Assembly: GCA_025201705.1 (NCBI GenBank)
Contig: MU617036.1
Span: forward strand, 1-25,939
Direction: 5' to 3'
DNA length: 25,939 bases
Source: Dissophora ornata
Lineage: Eukaryota; Mortierellomycota; Mortierellomycetes; Mortierellales; Mortierellaceae
Positions within the stretch are counted from its first letter, which is position 1. Each line of letters opens with the position of its first letter. The translations under genes and the position numbers were made by a program. The notes below the pieces were generated by a model that worked only from the letters and a program-made list of their open reading frames with translations, searched no databases and was not told where the DNA came from. Shown here in pieces: positions 25,939-25,939 of this stretch.

Positions 25939-25939
25939 G

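Overview
This window is nuclear DNA from a fungus. The evidence is spliced genes with short GT-AG introns (about 80-175 nt), compact gene spacing, an Rvs161/Hob3-type BAR protein, a fungal-style FUN14 protein, an intronless histone H2B, and a fungal-type Fanzor/TnpB-like gene at the right edge. A Mortierella-like (Mortierellomycota/Mucoromycota) source is my inference from the overall protein style; no database was searched.

Left part (1-6.1 kb) holds housekeeping-type genes. A possible terminal exon of a left-truncated gene ends at 107, followed by a tRNA-Cys(GCA) at 308-379. Next come a nine-exon MacroD-type ADP-ribose hydrolase gene (minus, 614-2211) and a mitochondrial FUN14-domain gene (minus, 2364-3475). 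The FUN14 gene diverges from a five-exon BAR-domain gene (plus, 3980-5238). The BAR gene converges on a single-exon sigma-like glutathione S-transferase (minus, 5372-6115).

The middle part (6.7-21 kb) holds three large low-complexity genes with no recognised family. These are a 585-aa single-pass membrane protein with a Thr-rich outside segment (minus, 6762-8519), a 1317-aa disordered protein in three exons (minus, 8871-13025) and a 1964-aa disordered repeat-rich protein in six exons (plus, 14520-20964). The last two are transcribed divergently from a shared 1.5-kb intergenic region.

Right part (21.3 kb to the end): a minus-strand F-box protein (21309-23027) carries an XPA-like cysteine pair arrangement, an XPA C-terminal-like segment and four perfect 24-bp repeats near its 3' end. 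About 1.6 kb without a convincing gene follows. Then come histone H2B (minus, 24661-25062) and the last two exons of a Fanzor/TnpB-type RNA-guided nuclease homologue (minus, 25340-25938, cut by the window edge). The Fanzor 3' end lies only 277 bp upstream of the H2B start codon, so its 3' end, any guide RNA and the H2B promoter must share that interval.

The strongest candidate for an exciting system is the Fanzor-like gene. The most novel-looking proteins are the two divergent giant repeat proteins and the F-box/XPA-like fusion. Exon models were built by hand from splice consensus, reading phase and protein continuity; all were phase-checked, but no transcript evidence was available.
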